34,085 nucleotides of DNA from Beijerinckiaceae bacterium (GTDB lineage Bacteria; Pseudomonadota; Alphaproteobacteria; Rhizobiales; Beijerinckiaceae): positions 1-34,085 of the forward strand of contig CANJNI010000043.1 in NCBI GenBank assembly GCA_947475995.1, in the 5' to 3' direction. A program made the translations under genes and the position numbers. Shown one piece after another: positions 1-7,006 of this stretch. Under the pieces are notes generated by a model that was not told the origin of the DNA, did not search any database, and saw only the letters and a program-made list of their open reading frames with translations. The first letter of the stretch is position 1. Every line of letters starts with the position of its first letter.

Positions 1-93
1 CTTCAGTTCGTCGAACAGTCCGTCCTTTGAAAAGACCTGCTTGGGATCTCGCCCCGAAAGCAGCTCGTCCAATGTGCCCTTCTTGATCGCCAT
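1..93 (-). CDS. IS256-family transposase, N-terminal 31 residues (cut by window edge)
   Basis: Read on the minus strand from the ATG at 93, the product begins MAIKKGTLDELLSGRDPKQV and continues VFSKDGLFDELK. This resembles the conserved start of IS256-family (mutator-type) DDE transposases, where a VFxKDGLxDELKKAL stretch is typical. A strong ribosome binding site (AGGAGG) lies just upstream at about 101-106 on the same strand, which fixes the start. The catalytic core lies beyond the left edge of the window, so whether the transposase is intact cannot be judged. The reading is away from the toxin-antitoxin remnant to its right. The family call rests on a short stretch and on the neighbouring truncated gene. 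Confidence 0.72.
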   Translation of the reverse strand, partial: MAIKKGTLDELLSGRDPKQVFSKDGLFDELK

Positions 94-141
94 ACTCCGC
101 CTCCTGCGGCTGGATTATGGCCCCACACACAAGATTCCTGA
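1..141 (-). mobile_element. Right-hand end of an IS256-family insertion sequence
   Basis: The transposase start is followed by about 45 non-coding bases, and then the antitoxin coding frame begins abruptly. Reading back from the antitoxin, homology of DUF1778 type (QSQFMLASALKEA) continues to about base 142 and meets an in-frame TGA at 139-141. The element's terminal inverted repeat should therefore lie in about 113-141. The exact end and the target duplication cannot be set because the other end is outside the window. Confidence 0.55.
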
Positions 142-330
142 CAGTCCCAGTTCATGCTGGCCTCGGCTTTGAAAGAGGCCAAGAACGTCCTCCTCGACCA
201 AACGACTATTTATGCGGATGCGCAGACATTTCAGAAGGTTCTGGACTGGATGGATGCGCCTGCCACGGCCGATGAAACCGAGGGCATGAGCCGGTTGATG
301 AACGCCAGGACTCCGTGGCCGCGTGGCTGA
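142..330 (+). pseudogene. DUF1778 (TacA-type) antitoxin, N-terminally truncated by the insertion sequence
   Basis: This is the C-terminal part of a DUF1778 antitoxin, whose full form has an N-terminal ribbon-helix-helix DNA-binding domain and a C-terminal tail that wraps the GNAT toxin. The visible frame from the ATG at 154 gives 58 residues, beginning MLASALKEAKNVLLDQTTIY and ending at the TGA at 328-330. The helix and the LLDQTT segment are typical of the family's end. The DNA-binding half is missing: an in-frame stop at 139-141 marks the join with the insertion sequence. The end overlaps the toxin start by 8 bases, the usual arrangement of these pairs. A short neutralising peptide could still be made from the ATG at 154, but no good ribosome binding site is visible before it. 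Confidence 0.72.
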
Positions 331-832
331 AGTCCTTTCGGCCCCCGCTCCCCTCACAGCTTTGCACGATCTGGCGGACTTCCAGTCTGGCGAACCTGCG
401 CTGGACGACTGGCTGCGCAACAGGGCGCTCGCCAACATGGAACTCGCGGCGAGCAAGACCTATGTGGCGTGCCCGCAAGGCTCCAAACGCGTGATCGGCT
501 TTTACGCGATCAGCATGGGCCAAATTCTCAATCAGGAGACGACAGGCGCCATGCGCCGAAACATGCCTCGGCATATTCCGGCAGTCATCCTTGGACGGCT
601 GGCTATCGACACGAAATGGCAGGGGCAAGGCCTCGGGCTGGCGCTTCTGCAGGATGCGGCCGCCCGCTCTGCGCGAGCCGCGAGCGAAGTCTCAGCGAGA
701 CTGCTCATCGTCCACGCGATCTCTCCGACTGCGGAATCATTTTACGTCCGCCACGGATTCGTTCGTCTGCAGGTTGAGACACCCACATTGGCGCTCGATT
801 TCGTAAAGCTGCGGAAACTCGGGACCGCCTGA
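323..832 (+). CDS. GNAT-family acetyltransferase toxin (TacT type)
   Basis: The 169-residue product has a GNAT fold signature: the acetyl-CoA loop reads QGQGLG at residues 100-105 after the LGRLAIDTKW strand, and the end carries ESFYVRHGF with the family's tyrosine at 141. The length and the pairing with a DUF1778 antitoxin match TacT/AtaT-type toxins. Known members acetylate the amino group of charged tRNAs and stop translation. The start is a GTG at 323 that overlaps the antitoxin stop, giving translational coupling. The frame is intact, with no missing core motif. Because the antitoxin upstream has lost its DNA-binding domain and probably its promoter, expression is uncertain; it may be silent or driven from the insertion sequence. 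A housekeeping acetyltransferase is a less likely alternative. Confidence 0.82.
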   Translation: MAEVLSAPAPLTALHDLADFQSGEPALDDWLRNRALANMELAASKTYVACPQGSKRVIGFYAISMGQILNQETTGAMRRNMPRHIPAVILGRLAIDTKWQGQGLGLALLQDAAARSARAASEVSARLLIVHAISPTAESFYVRHGFVRLQVETPTLALDFVKLRKLGTA

Positions 833-847
833 TCGCACCTGAGAGGG

Positions 848-875
848 CTGACATCCCCTCCCCATCCGCTATAAC
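848..875 (+). promoter_or_regulatory. Candidate sigma-70 promoter before the TctC-type binding protein
   Basis: CTGACA at 848-853 and TATAAC at 870-875 are separated by 16 bases, each one mismatch from the consensus hexamers. The start ATG is at 897 and its ribosome binding site GGGAGG is at 886-891. The implied leader is short, about 15 bases. CCTCCC at 876-881 could pair with the ribosome binding site, but it would mostly lie upstream of the transcript start. Confidence 0.45.
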
Positions 876-896
876 CCTCCCAAACGGGAGGCACGC

Positions 897-1934
897 ATGA
901 CATTCCTCGCTCACTTCGCCCGCACATTTACTGCGGCGCTCGCCATCGCCAGCCTCGCCACGGCCGCGAAGGCCGATGCGGTGGAGGATTTCTACAAGGG
1001 CAAGACCATCACGCTGGTCGTCGGCTTCACGGCGGGCGGCGGTTATGACCTCAACGGCCGCGCGGTGGCGCGCTACATCAGCAAGCACATTCCGGGCAAC
1101 CCGAAGGTCGTGGTGCAGAACATGCCCGGCGCCGGGAGCCTGGCGGCCATCAACCACATCGCCAATCTGGCCGCCAAGGACGGAACCGCGCTGGCGACGT
1201 TTTCGCGCGGCGTGATCTTCGAGCCCCTGATGGGCAACAAGAGCGCGCAGTTCGACGCCAATGCGCTGAACTGGATCGGCAGCCCGAGCCGCGAGACCAA
1301 TGTGGCCTTCGTGCGCTCCAACCTGCCGTTCAACACATTCGACGACCTGAAGGCGCGCGAGATGATCGTCGGCGCGACGGGCGGCGGCGCCGACACCGGC
1401 ACGTTCCCGCTCATCATGAACGCCGTCATGGGCACGAAGCTGAAACTCGTCACCGGCTATCCGGGCGCGCCCGAGGCGCTGCTGGCCATCGACCGCGGCG
1501 AGGCCGACGGCATGGCGGGCCTCTCGTGGGGCTTCCTGAAAACCGTGCGTCCGGCGTGGATCGAGAACAAGTTCGTGCGCGTGCTGGTGCAGTTCGGCCT
1601 TGGCCGCGCGCCCGACCTGAAGGACGTGCCGACCGCGCTGGAACTCATCAACAACCCGGAAGACAAGCAGTTGCTGGAGCTGTTTCAGGCCCGCCTGCCG
1701 ATCGCGTGGCCGATCGCCGCCCCGGCGGGCGTTCCGGCGGAGCGGCTTGCGGCGCTGCGCAAGGCCTTCGCGGATACGATGAAGGACGCCGAATATCGCG
1801 AGGATGCGGCAAAACAGAATCTGGACGTCGATCCGGTTACGGGCGAAGAGATCAGCGAGATTCTCAAGCGCGTTTACGCGAGCCCCGAGTCCGTCGTGAA
1901 GCGGGCGCGGGAGATCGCCGAAAAGGCGCGGTGA
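897..1934 (+). CDS. TctC/Bug-family periplasmic solute-binding protein
   Basis: The 345-residue product starts with a Sec signal peptide that should be cut after AKA at residue 26. It then shows the Bug-family pattern: FYKGKTITLVVGFTAGGGYD near the mature N-terminus, followed by NMPGAGSLAAINHIA. Members bind carboxylates or other small organic acids in the periplasm for tripartite (TctABC) carriers, but many are orphans. No TctA or TctB membrane genes are in this window, so this is an orphan here. GGGAGG sits 5 bases before the ATG. The next gene, on the same strand, is a flavin hydroxylase, so an aromatic acid is a possible ligand; that link is inference from position only. Confidence 0.87.
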   Translation: MTFLAHFARTFTAALAIASLATAAKADAVEDFYKGKTITLVVGFTAGGGYDLNGRAVARYISKHIPGNPKVVVQNMPGAGSLAAINHIANLAAKDGTALATFSRGVIFEPLMGNKSAQFDANALNWIGSPSRETNVAFVRSNLPFNTFDDLKAREMIVGATGGGADTGTFPLIMNAVMGTKLKLVTGYPGAPEALLAIDRGEADGMAGLSWGFLKTVRPAWIENKFVRVLVQFGLGRAPDLKDVPTALELINNPEDKQLLELFQARLPIAWPIAAPAGVPAERLAALRKAFADTMKDAEYREDAAKQNLDVDPVTGEEISEILKRVYASPESVVKRAREIAEKAR

Positions 1935-1948
1935 CAGAGCGAGTGAAA

Positions 1949-1991
1949 CCTCGTGCTTCGAGACGGCGCTGCGCGCCTCCTCAGCATGAGG
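1949..1991. repeat. Palindromic repeat unit, first of an inverted pair
   Basis: The unit starts CCTCGTGCTTCGAGACG and ends CCTCAGCATGAGG. Its ends pair with one another (CCTCGTGCT against AGCATGAGG with one mismatch), so it can fold into a hairpin. Its reverse complement resembles the unit at 2022-2066. The CCTCATxCTGAGGAGC...GTCTCGAAG pattern is a common interspersed repeat in Bradyrhizobium-like and related alphaproteobacterial genomes. Confidence 0.7.
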
Positions 1992-2021
1992 TTTCATGGA
2001 GAGTTTGCAGATCCCCAGTAG

Positions 2022-2066
2022 CCTCATCCTGAGGAGCGGCTGAAGGCCGCGTCTCGAAGGAGAGGC
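2022..2066. repeat. Palindromic repeat unit, second of an inverted pair
   Basis: The unit starts CCTCATCCTGAGGAGCGGC and ends GTCTCGAAGGAGAGG. It lies in the opposite orientation to the unit at 1949-1991 and 30 bases from it, so the two can also pair with each other into a long stem between the binding-protein stop and the hydroxylase start. Such a structure could end transcription or stabilise the upstream message; neither is shown. Confidence 0.7.
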
Positions 2067-2099
2067 GGACCACGAAACGAAAAACCGGAAACCTCCCCA

Positions 2100-3680
2100 A
2101 TGGCAAAAAAATATCAGGTCATCATCGTCGGCGGCGGGCCGGTCGGGGTTGGTCTCGGGATTGAACTCGGGCGGCGGGGCATCACCTGCGCGATCCTCGA
2201 ACCGCGCATCAATCTGGGCAAGATCCCCAAGGGCCAGAACCTCACGCAGCGCACGCTCGAACATTTCGCCAATTGGGGCGTCGAGCCACAGATCCGCGAA
2301 GCCCGCCTGATGCCGCCCGGCTACGCCATCGGCGAGCTTACCGCCTATGAAAGCCTGATGGGCGAATACTGGCATGCGCCTTCGGGCCGCGAACTCGTTC
2401 GCAAGTTCTACAGCCAGGACAACGAGCGCCTGCCGCAATACCAGACCGAAATGGTGCTGCGCCGCCGCTTGCAGGATTTCCCCTGCGTGGACGCACGCTT
2501 CGGCTGGAAGGCCGGCAAGCTGACGCAGGACGAAAACGGAGTGCGGATCGACGTCGCGCGCGTCGACGGCTCGGACGCCGAGACGCTCGAATGCGATTAC
2601 CTCGTGGGCTGCGACGGCGCCCATTCGGGCGTGCGCGAACAGATCGGCATCCAGCGCACGCAGCAGGACTATGACAAGACCATGCTGCTGGCCGTCTTCC
2701 GCTCAAAGGATCTGGACGAGGCCACGAAGCGCTTCCCGTCGCGTTCCACCTATCGGGTTCTGCGGCCGGAACTGAAGGGTTTCTGGCAATTCTTCGGCCG
2801 CATTGACGTGCCGGACGGCTGGTTCTTCCACGCGCCCGTGCCCAATGACTCGAAGATCGAAACCTTCGACTCGCTTGGGCTCATCCGGCAGGCGGCAGGC
2901 TTCGACTGCCATTGCGAGTTTGAATATACGGGCTTCTGGCAGATGCGCGTCGCTGTCGCGACCGAATACCAGAAGGGCCGTGTGTTCATTGCGGGCGACG
3001 CCGCCCACAGCCATCCGCCATACGGCGGTTTCGGCCTGAACAACGGGCTTGAGGACATCGTCAACCTCGGCTGGAAGCTCGCCGCCCGCGTGCAGGGCTG
3101 GGGCACGGACGCGCTGCTGGAGAGCTACAGCAACGAGCGCCGCCCGGTGTTCTGGGAGACGGCGGATGATTTCATCACCTCGCGCATCTATCGCGACGCA
3201 GAATTCCTCGACCGCTACAATCCGCACAAGGACAAGGCCGAATTCGAGGCCGCCTGGAAGGGACGCGAAACCGACATCGGCTCGCGCTTCCAGCAATACG
3301 AGCCGAACTACGAAGCTTCGCCGGTGATGTTCGGCCCGGCCGGCGGCAAGAATTCCGCCCACGGCGTCCATCAGCTGAAGGCCCGCCCGGGCCATCATCT
3401 GGCCCCCCTGCCCCTGTCGGATGGCCGCAACACATTCGCTTCCCTCAGCCACGACTTCACGCTGCTGGCGCTCGGGGCGAGCGATGCGGACGTGAAGGCT
3501 TTCGAGGCGGCAGCAGCAGCCCGAAAGCTTCCGCTGAAAGTGATCCGCGACACGCGCGCCGGCGGACGCGAGGATTACGAGGCCGGGCTCGTACTCGTCC
3601 GCCCGGATCAATATGTGGTCTGGGCCGCAGACGCAGCAGGCGACGCCGAGGCGGTTCTGGCGCGGGTAACGGGGCACTGA
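2100..3680 (+). CDS. FAD-dependent aromatic monooxygenase (PheA/MhpA-like group A hydroxylase)
   Basis: The 526-residue product has the three marks of class A flavoprotein hydroxylases. These are the dinucleotide fold GGGPVG at residues 11-16, the DG motif GCDGAHSGVR around residue 172, and the GD motif FIAGDAAHSHPP with GD at 299-300, followed by GFGLNNGLEDIVNLGWKL. The C-terminal part is a thioredoxin-like tail, as in phenol and 3-(3-hydroxyphenyl)propionate hydroxylases. The expected reaction is NAD(P)H- and O2-dependent hydroxylation of a phenolic or similar ring; the substrate cannot be told from sequence. The length is usual for the family. The start ATG at 2100 is preceded by a moderate purine-rich site. 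It is separated from the upstream binding-protein gene by the repeat pair, so it may or may not be co-transcribed. Confidence 0.88.
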   Translation: MAKKYQVIIVGGGPVGVGLGIELGRRGITCAILEPRINLGKIPKGQNLTQRTLEHFANWGVEPQIREARLMPPGYAIGELTAYESLMGEYWHAPSGRELVRKFYSQDNERLPQYQTEMVLRRRLQDFPCVDARFGWKAGKLTQDENGVRIDVARVDGSDAETLECDYLVGCDGAHSGVREQIGIQRTQQDYDKTMLLAVFRSKDLDEATKRFPSRSTYRVLRPELKGFWQFFGRIDVPDGWFFHAPVPNDSKIETFDSLGLIRQAAGFDCHCEFEYTGFWQMRVAVATEYQKGRVFIAGDAAHSHPPYGGFGLNNGLEDIVNLGWKLAARVQGWGTDALLESYSNERRPVFWETADDFITSRIYRDAEFLDRYNPHKDKAEFEAAWKGRETDIGSRFQQYEPNYEASPVMFGPAGGKNSAHGVHQLKARPGHHLAPLPLSDGRNTFASLSHDFTLLALGASDADVKAFEAAAAARKLPLKVIRDTRAGGREDYEAGLVLVRPDQYVVWAADAAGDAEAVLARVTGH

Positions 3681-3690
3681 AATATCGGGA

Positions 3691-3718
3691 TAAACCGCAG
3701 TCTTCTCCCGGCGGTTTA
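3691..3718 (+). terminator. Candidate hairpin terminator after the flavin monooxygenase
   Basis: TAAACCGC at 3691-3698 and GCGGTTTA at 3711-3718 form a perfect 8-bp stem with a 12-base loop, 10 bases after the stop codon. The following T-run is weak (CGATTTCC), so termination efficiency is doubtful. Confidence 0.45.
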
Positions 3719-3856
3719 CGATTTCCTAATGCTGTCTGCGATGCAGCGGACAGCTCGTTGCGGATTTACACCTTTCTAAAGGCCTTCAGACCTAGGATTC
3801 CGGTTGCTAGTTTTGGACCGAGCGATTTTTCAGGTCCGGTTTTGAAGGGCAATGCC

Positions 3857-4297
3857 ATGCGCCACGCGCACATTCGCGCGCGCGAAGTCGATCATCGTCA
3901 GGATGATCGCGCCCCGCTGCGCATTCTGGTCGTCGATGACGATCCGATCCAGCGCGCCATGGCTGCCTATTATCTCGAAAAGCACGGCGCCCAGATCTTG
4001 CAGGCCGCCGACGGCATCGAGGCGCTTTCGATTCTGGAATCGCAGCAGTTCGACATCATGCTGACGGACTTCGACATGCCGAACCTGAACGGGCTTGAAC
4101 TCCTGGACCGGCTGAGCGAAGACCCGTTTCACGCAGCCATGATGGTGGCCCTGATCACCTCTCGCACTGACGTTTCAGAATTCCGCGCCCGCCGTCATGG
4201 AGCGGAATTCATCAGGCGCAAGCCGGTCAACTGGCACAACCTCGCGCAGGAACTCGGCAGGACATTCCGCGAGCGTTCGAACGCGAAGGCGGACTAA
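3857..4297 (+). CDS. Stand-alone receiver-domain response regulator
   Basis: The 146-residue product is a CheY-like receiver with nothing after it. From the ATG at 3857, the acidic pocket is ILVVDDDPIQR (residues 23-33), the phosphoacceptor is Asp71 in LTDFDMPNLNG, the switch position is in ALITSR, and the conserved lysine is in RRKPVN. The reading frame runs upstream to a TTG at 3758, but the stretch before 3857 has no family similarity. The ATG has GAAGGG about 9 bases upstream, so I take it as the start. With no output domain it probably acts by protein contact or in a phosphorelay. No histidine kinase is nearby. Its place next to stress genes is suggestive only, and no EcfG-type promoter was found before it. 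Confidence 0.82.
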   Translation: MRHAHIRAREVDHRQDDRAPLRILVVDDDPIQRAMAAYYLEKHGAQILQAADGIEALSILESQQFDIMLTDFDMPNLNGLELLDRLSEDPFHAAMMVALITSRTDVSEFRARRHGAEFIRRKPVNWHNLAQELGRTFRERSNAKAD

Positions 4298-4310
4298 CGC
4301 TTCGTCCGCC
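4288..4310. terminator. Candidate bidirectional hairpin between convergent genes
   Basis: GGCGGAC at 4288-4294 pairs perfectly with GTCCGCC at 4304-4310 around a 9-base loop. It overlaps the receiver gene stop codon (4295-4297) and lies 25 bases beyond the end of the convergent dehydrogenase gene. There is no clear T-run on either strand. Confidence 0.3.
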
Positions 4311-4335
4311 ACAACAATCGGCCATGTTCAAGCCG

Positions 4336-5505
4336 TCAAGGTTTGAGCACGACCTTGATGCAGCCGTCCTGCTTGTCGCGAAACGTCTTGTAGAGCTCGG
4401 GTCCCTCCTCCAGTTTCGCGCGGTGCGTGATGACGAAAGATGGATCGATCTCGCCGTTTTCGATACGTGACAGCAACTGCGGCAGATAACGCTGCACCGG
4501 CGTCTGCGCCATGCGGAACTTCAACCCGCGATTGATCGCCGACCCCATCGGGATCTTGTCGAGAAAACCGCCATACACTCCGACGATCGAGACCGTTCCG
4601 AAATTCCGGCAGCAGTGAATGGCCTGCCGCAAGACGTGGGGCCGATCCGTTCCCATGAAGGTTGCGACCTTGATGCGGTCCACAACTGCATCCGCGCCCG
4701 AGAAGGCATCCGCCTCCGTCCCGACCGCGTCGATACACGCATCGGCGCCACGGCCTTCCGTCAAATCCTGGATGCGCTCGTAAATGTCCTCGCTGCGGAA
4801 ATCGAGGGTGACAGCCCCGGCCTCACGGGCCATTGCGAGCCGCTCGGGAACAGTATCGATGGCGATCACCCGCGCCGCGCCCAGCAGGAAGGCGCTGCGA
4901 ATGGCGAACTGCCCGACGGGACCGCAGCCCCAGATGGCGATCGTATCGCCGTCCTGTATGTCGCAGAAATCAGCCGCCATGAATCCTGTCGGGAATATAT
5001 CCGACAGGAACAGCACCTGCTCGTCAGTCAGTCCGTTTGGAACCTTGATGGGTCCCACATCCGCATAGGGCACCCGCAGATATTCGGCCTGACCGCCCGG
5101 AAAACCGCCGAGCAGATGCGAATAGCCGAAAAGTCCGGCTGGCGAATGGCCCCACATTTTGGTGGCCGCATCCCGGTTCGGATTGGATCTTTCGCATCCC
5201 GAGTAAAACCCGCGCACACAGAAGAAACATTCCCCGCAGGAAATCGTGAACGGCACGACGACGCGGTCGCCGACCTTCAGCTTCTTGTTACCCGCGCCGA
5301 CCTCGACCACCTCGCCCATCGTTTCATGGCCGACAACATCCCCGCTCTGCATGCCCGGAATGACGCCGTTGAACAGATGCAGATCTGAGCCGCAGATGGC
5401 GCAGGCCGTGACCCGAATGATCGCGTCACGGGCGTCCTCGATCTTCGGGTCCGGAACGCTTTCGCAACGAATGTCGCTCTTGCCGTGCCAGACGAGCGCC
5501 TTCAT
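4336..5505 (-). CDS. Zinc-dependent alcohol dehydrogenase (formaldehyde-dehydrogenase-like MDR family)
   Basis: This is a 389-residue medium-chain dehydrogenase. Catalytic zinc ligands are visible as Cys38 (CAICGSDLH) and His60-Glu61 (VVGHETMG). The structural zinc site is the four-cysteine lobe C90, C93, C96 and C104. The nucleotide fold reads [13 protein letters not shown]. The insert [23 protein letters not shown] and the C-terminal layout match the subgroup related to formaldehyde dehydrogenase and often annotated simply as zinc-dependent alcohol dehydrogenase. The substrate is unknown. Its ATG overlaps the stop codon of the upstream DUF892 gene (ATGA at 5502-5505), so the two are translationally coupled and share that gene's EcfG-type promoter. 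This points to a role in stress or stationary phase rather than in growth on an alcohol. Confidence 0.88.
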   Translation of the reverse strand: MKALVWHGKSDIRCESVPDPKIEDARDAIIRVTACAICGSDLHLFNGVIPGMQSGDVVGHETMGEVVEVGAGNKKLKVGDRVVVPFTISCGECFFCVRGFYSGCERSNPNRDAATKMWGHSPAGLFGYSHLLGGFPGGQAEYLRVPYADVGPIKVPNGLTDEQVLFLSDIFPTGFMAADFCDIQDGDTIAIWGCGPVGQFAIRSAFLLGAARVIAIDTVPERLAMAREAGAVTLDFRSEDIYERIQDLTEGRGADACIDAVGTEADAFSGADAVVDRIKVATFMGTDRPHVLRQAIHCCRNFGTVSIVGVYGGFLDKIPMGSAINRGLKFRMAQTPVQRYLPQLLSRIENGEIDPSFVITHRAKLEEGPELYKTFRDKQDGCIKVVLKP

Positions 5506-6020
5506 GTCCGCGCTCCCGCGCCAGCCTCCCGGTTGACGCCTGATTCCGCGAGCTGCGTCAGCTTGGCGTCCGTGGCCTTTTCCTCATCGAGCGTCTTCTG
5601 CAGGACGCTGGCGCAATCGGGCCGTCCCAACTGCTTCGCCCATGCGATGAGGCTGCCGTAGCGGGTGATCTCGTAATGCTCGACGGCCTGTGCGGCCGCG
5701 ATCAGCGCCGCATCCAGCACCTTCTTGTCCGAAATGTCGCCGGCGATCTCTTCAGCTTCCTCGATGATGCCGTCGATAGCAGGACAGTTCACGGCCTTCT
5801 TCGTTGCATTGTGCATCCGGAACACTTCCTCGATGCGCGCCACATGGGTTTCCGTTTCGCGCAAGTGCATTCTGAACCCCTCCTTGAGCTTGGGGTCAGA
5901 CGCCTTGTCGATCATGGTCGGTAGGGATTTGAGGATCTTGTTCTCGGCATAATAAATGTCCTGCAACGTATGCACGAACAGATCGTCGAGAGACTGAATA
6001 TCCGATGAAAACCAACCCAT
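5502..6020 (-). CDS. DUF892 (YciE/YciF-type) ferritin-like protein
   Basis: The 172-residue product starts [20 protein letters not shown] and has the DUF892 four-helix pattern, with metal-ligand-like acidic and histidine positions in [40 protein letters not shown] and [15 protein letters not shown]. Family members are ferritin-like, stress-induced proteins of uncertain biochemical role. The frame continues upstream to 6146, but the ATG at 6020 begins the family homology and lies about 26 bases after the predicted transcript start. It is the first gene of a two-gene unit with the zinc dehydrogenase and is divergent from the DUF4142 gene. Confidence 0.88.
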   Translation of the reverse strand: MGWFSSDIQSLDDLFVHTLQDIYYAENKILKSLPTMIDKASDPKLKEGFRMHLRETETHVARIEEVFRMHNATKKAVNCPAIDGIIEEAEEIAGDISDKKVLDAALIAAAQAVEHYEITRYGSLIAWAKQLGRPDCASVLQKTLDEEKATDAKLTQLAESGVNREAGAGART

Positions 6021-6052
6021 GGCGCCGCTCTCCTTGAAAGGATTCGCCAGAT

Positions 6053-6077
6053 AACCGGCGCGCTCCGAGGCAGTTCC
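6053..6077 (-). promoter_or_regulatory. EcfG-type general stress promoter for the DUF892-dehydrogenase unit
   Basis: On the minus strand GGAAC (6077-6073) is followed after 16 bases by GGTT (6056-6053), which is GGAAC, 17 bases, GTT. This matches the alphaproteobacterial sigma-EcfG consensus. Transcription would start near 6046, leaving a leader of about 25 bases before the ATG at 6020. DUF892 genes are typical members of this regulon. Confidence 0.72.
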
Positions 6078-6109
6078 CAACTTGGCAGCGAAACATTGCA
6101 GGGCAGCGC

Positions 6110-6134
6110 GGAACAACATTTCCGGCCTGCGGTT
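6110..6134 (+). promoter_or_regulatory. EcfG-type general stress promoter for the DUF4142 gene
   Basis: GGAAC at 6110-6114 and GGTT at 6131-6134 are 16 bases apart, the same spacing and the same -10 variant as the divergent promoter 32 bases away. The start codon is at 6165, giving a leader of about 25 bases. Confidence 0.72.
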
Positions 6135-6164
6135 GCATCGGCGCACTCATTACGGAGTCACGCC

Positions 6165-6656
6165 ATGAAACGCACTGCCCTTGCCGCTCTCTTCGTCATT
6201 TCAGGACTGTCGGTCGCAAGCGCCCAGACAGCGCCGCGCACAGAGGAGTTCGTCCAGAAAGTCGCCATCAGCGACATGTATGAAATCCAGTCGAGCGAGA
6301 TGGCCGCTTCGAAAACCACAGGCCCGACGCGGGACTTTGCCCAGACGATGATCAAGGATCATCAGAAGACATCGGGCGAGCTGAAGCAGTTGGTCTCCCA
6401 GGGCAAGGTCAAGGCGACGTTGCCGACGGCGCTTGACGACAAACATGCCCAGAAACTCAAGACGCTGCAGTCTGCCGGCAACGACAAGCTCGCCGCCCAG
6501 TATCAACAGGATCAGGTTGAGGCACACACGGAAGCCGTCAACCTTTTCCAGGCCTATGCGAACGGCGGCGACAACGCCGACCTGAAGCAATGGGCTGCGA
6601 AAACACTGCCTGACCTGAAGCACCATCTCGAAATGGCGCAAAAGCTCAGCAAATAA
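6165..6656 (+). CDS. DUF4142 periplasmic protein
   Basis: The 163-residue product has a clear signal peptide, with cleavage expected after ASA at residue 20. The mature part is an alpha-helical DUF4142 domain: FVQKVAISDMYEIQSSEMA, then FAQTMIKDHQKTSGEL, and a C-terminal QWAAKTLPDLKHHLEMAQ. The histidines in these helices recall ferritin-like folds, to which DUF4142 is related. Members are exported and often stress-induced, with no defined reaction. The reading frame extends upstream to 6096, but that would cross the promoter. The ATG at 6165 has GGAG 8 bases before it (TACGGAGTCACGCC) and begins the signal peptide. Confidence 0.88.
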   Translation: MKRTALAALFVISGLSVASAQTAPRTEEFVQKVAISDMYEIQSSEMAASKTTGPTRDFAQTMIKDHQKTSGELKQLVSQGKVKATLPTALDDKHAQKLKTLQSAGNDKLAAQYQQDQVEAHTEAVNLFQAYANGGDNADLKQWAAKTLPDLKHHLEMAQKLSK

Positions 6657-6672
6657 GCGACTTCAGGACTCG

Positions 6673-6700
6673 GCGTCCTGTCCGCGACTGGACAGGACGC
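6673..6700 (+). terminator. Strong hairpin after the DUF4142 gene
   Basis: GCGTCCTGTCC (6673-6683) and GGACAGGACGC (6690-6700) form a perfect 11-bp stem with a 6-base loop, 16 bases after the stop codon. The following bases are TGTGCCTTGCC, a weak T-run. It is a probable intrinsic terminator or 3' stabiliser. Confidence 0.6.
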
Positions 6701-6735
6701 TGTGCCTTGCCTAGGCTGACAGTCATCCTCCCAGC

Positions 6736-6948
6736 ATGAGTCAGCCTGTGCTCAAGTTTCTGGTCTTCGCGGCCAGCGCCGTTCCGGTCTTCGTCTTCAT
6801 CAAGTCGGTGCTGTTCCGGCGCTCGCCGACGCTGCGCGCGGCAAGCTCTCAATTCGACCGGCAGATCGGATATCTGGCGACCGGAATCGTCACGCTCGCG
6901 GTGGTGTCGGTGATCTACTTCTTCCTGCACAACTGGCTCAGCCGCTGA
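6736..6948 (+). CDS. Small two-helix membrane protein, hypothetical
   Basis: The 70-residue product has two hydrophobic segments, about residues 6-25 (LKFLVFAASAVPVFVFIKSV) and 44-65 (IGYLATGIVTLAVVSVIYFF). A basic, serine-containing loop separates them (FRRSPTLRAASSQFDRQ). I do not recognise a named family, though short proteins of this pattern occur widely in Hyphomicrobiales. No good ribosome binding site precedes the ATG. The gene lies between the DUF4142 terminator and the trehalose operon, whose promoter begins 4 bases after this stop. It is accepted as real because of its coherent membrane topology and plausible codon use; its function is unknown. Confidence 0.6.
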   Translation: MSQPVLKFLVFAASAVPVFVFIKSVLFRRSPTLRAASSQFDRQIGYLATGIVTLAVVSVIYFFLHNWLSR

Positions 6949-6951
6949 GGC

Positions 6952-6976
6952 GGAACAAAAACGCAGAGGTCGAGTT
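6952..6976 (+). promoter_or_regulatory. EcfG-type general stress promoter for the trehalose operon
   Basis: GGAAC at 6952-6956, 17 bases, then GTT at 6974-6976. The predicted transcript start is near 6983 and the treZ start is at 7007. Trehalose synthesis is a known target of the general stress response in several alphaproteobacteria, which supports the match. Confidence 0.72.
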
Positions 6977-7006
6977 ATTGCCCCGTCTAGACGATCGGGC
7001 CGGGCC

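Noticed and set aside
705..2624. A 639-codon open frame on the minus strand
   Set aside because: It runs opposite the binding-protein gene, the repeat pair and the flavin hydroxylase, and has low-complexity Arg/Ala composition without motifs.
3758..3856. N-terminal extension of the receiver protein from a TTG start
   Set aside because: The extra 33 residues show no family similarity, and the ATG at 3857 has a usable ribosome binding site.
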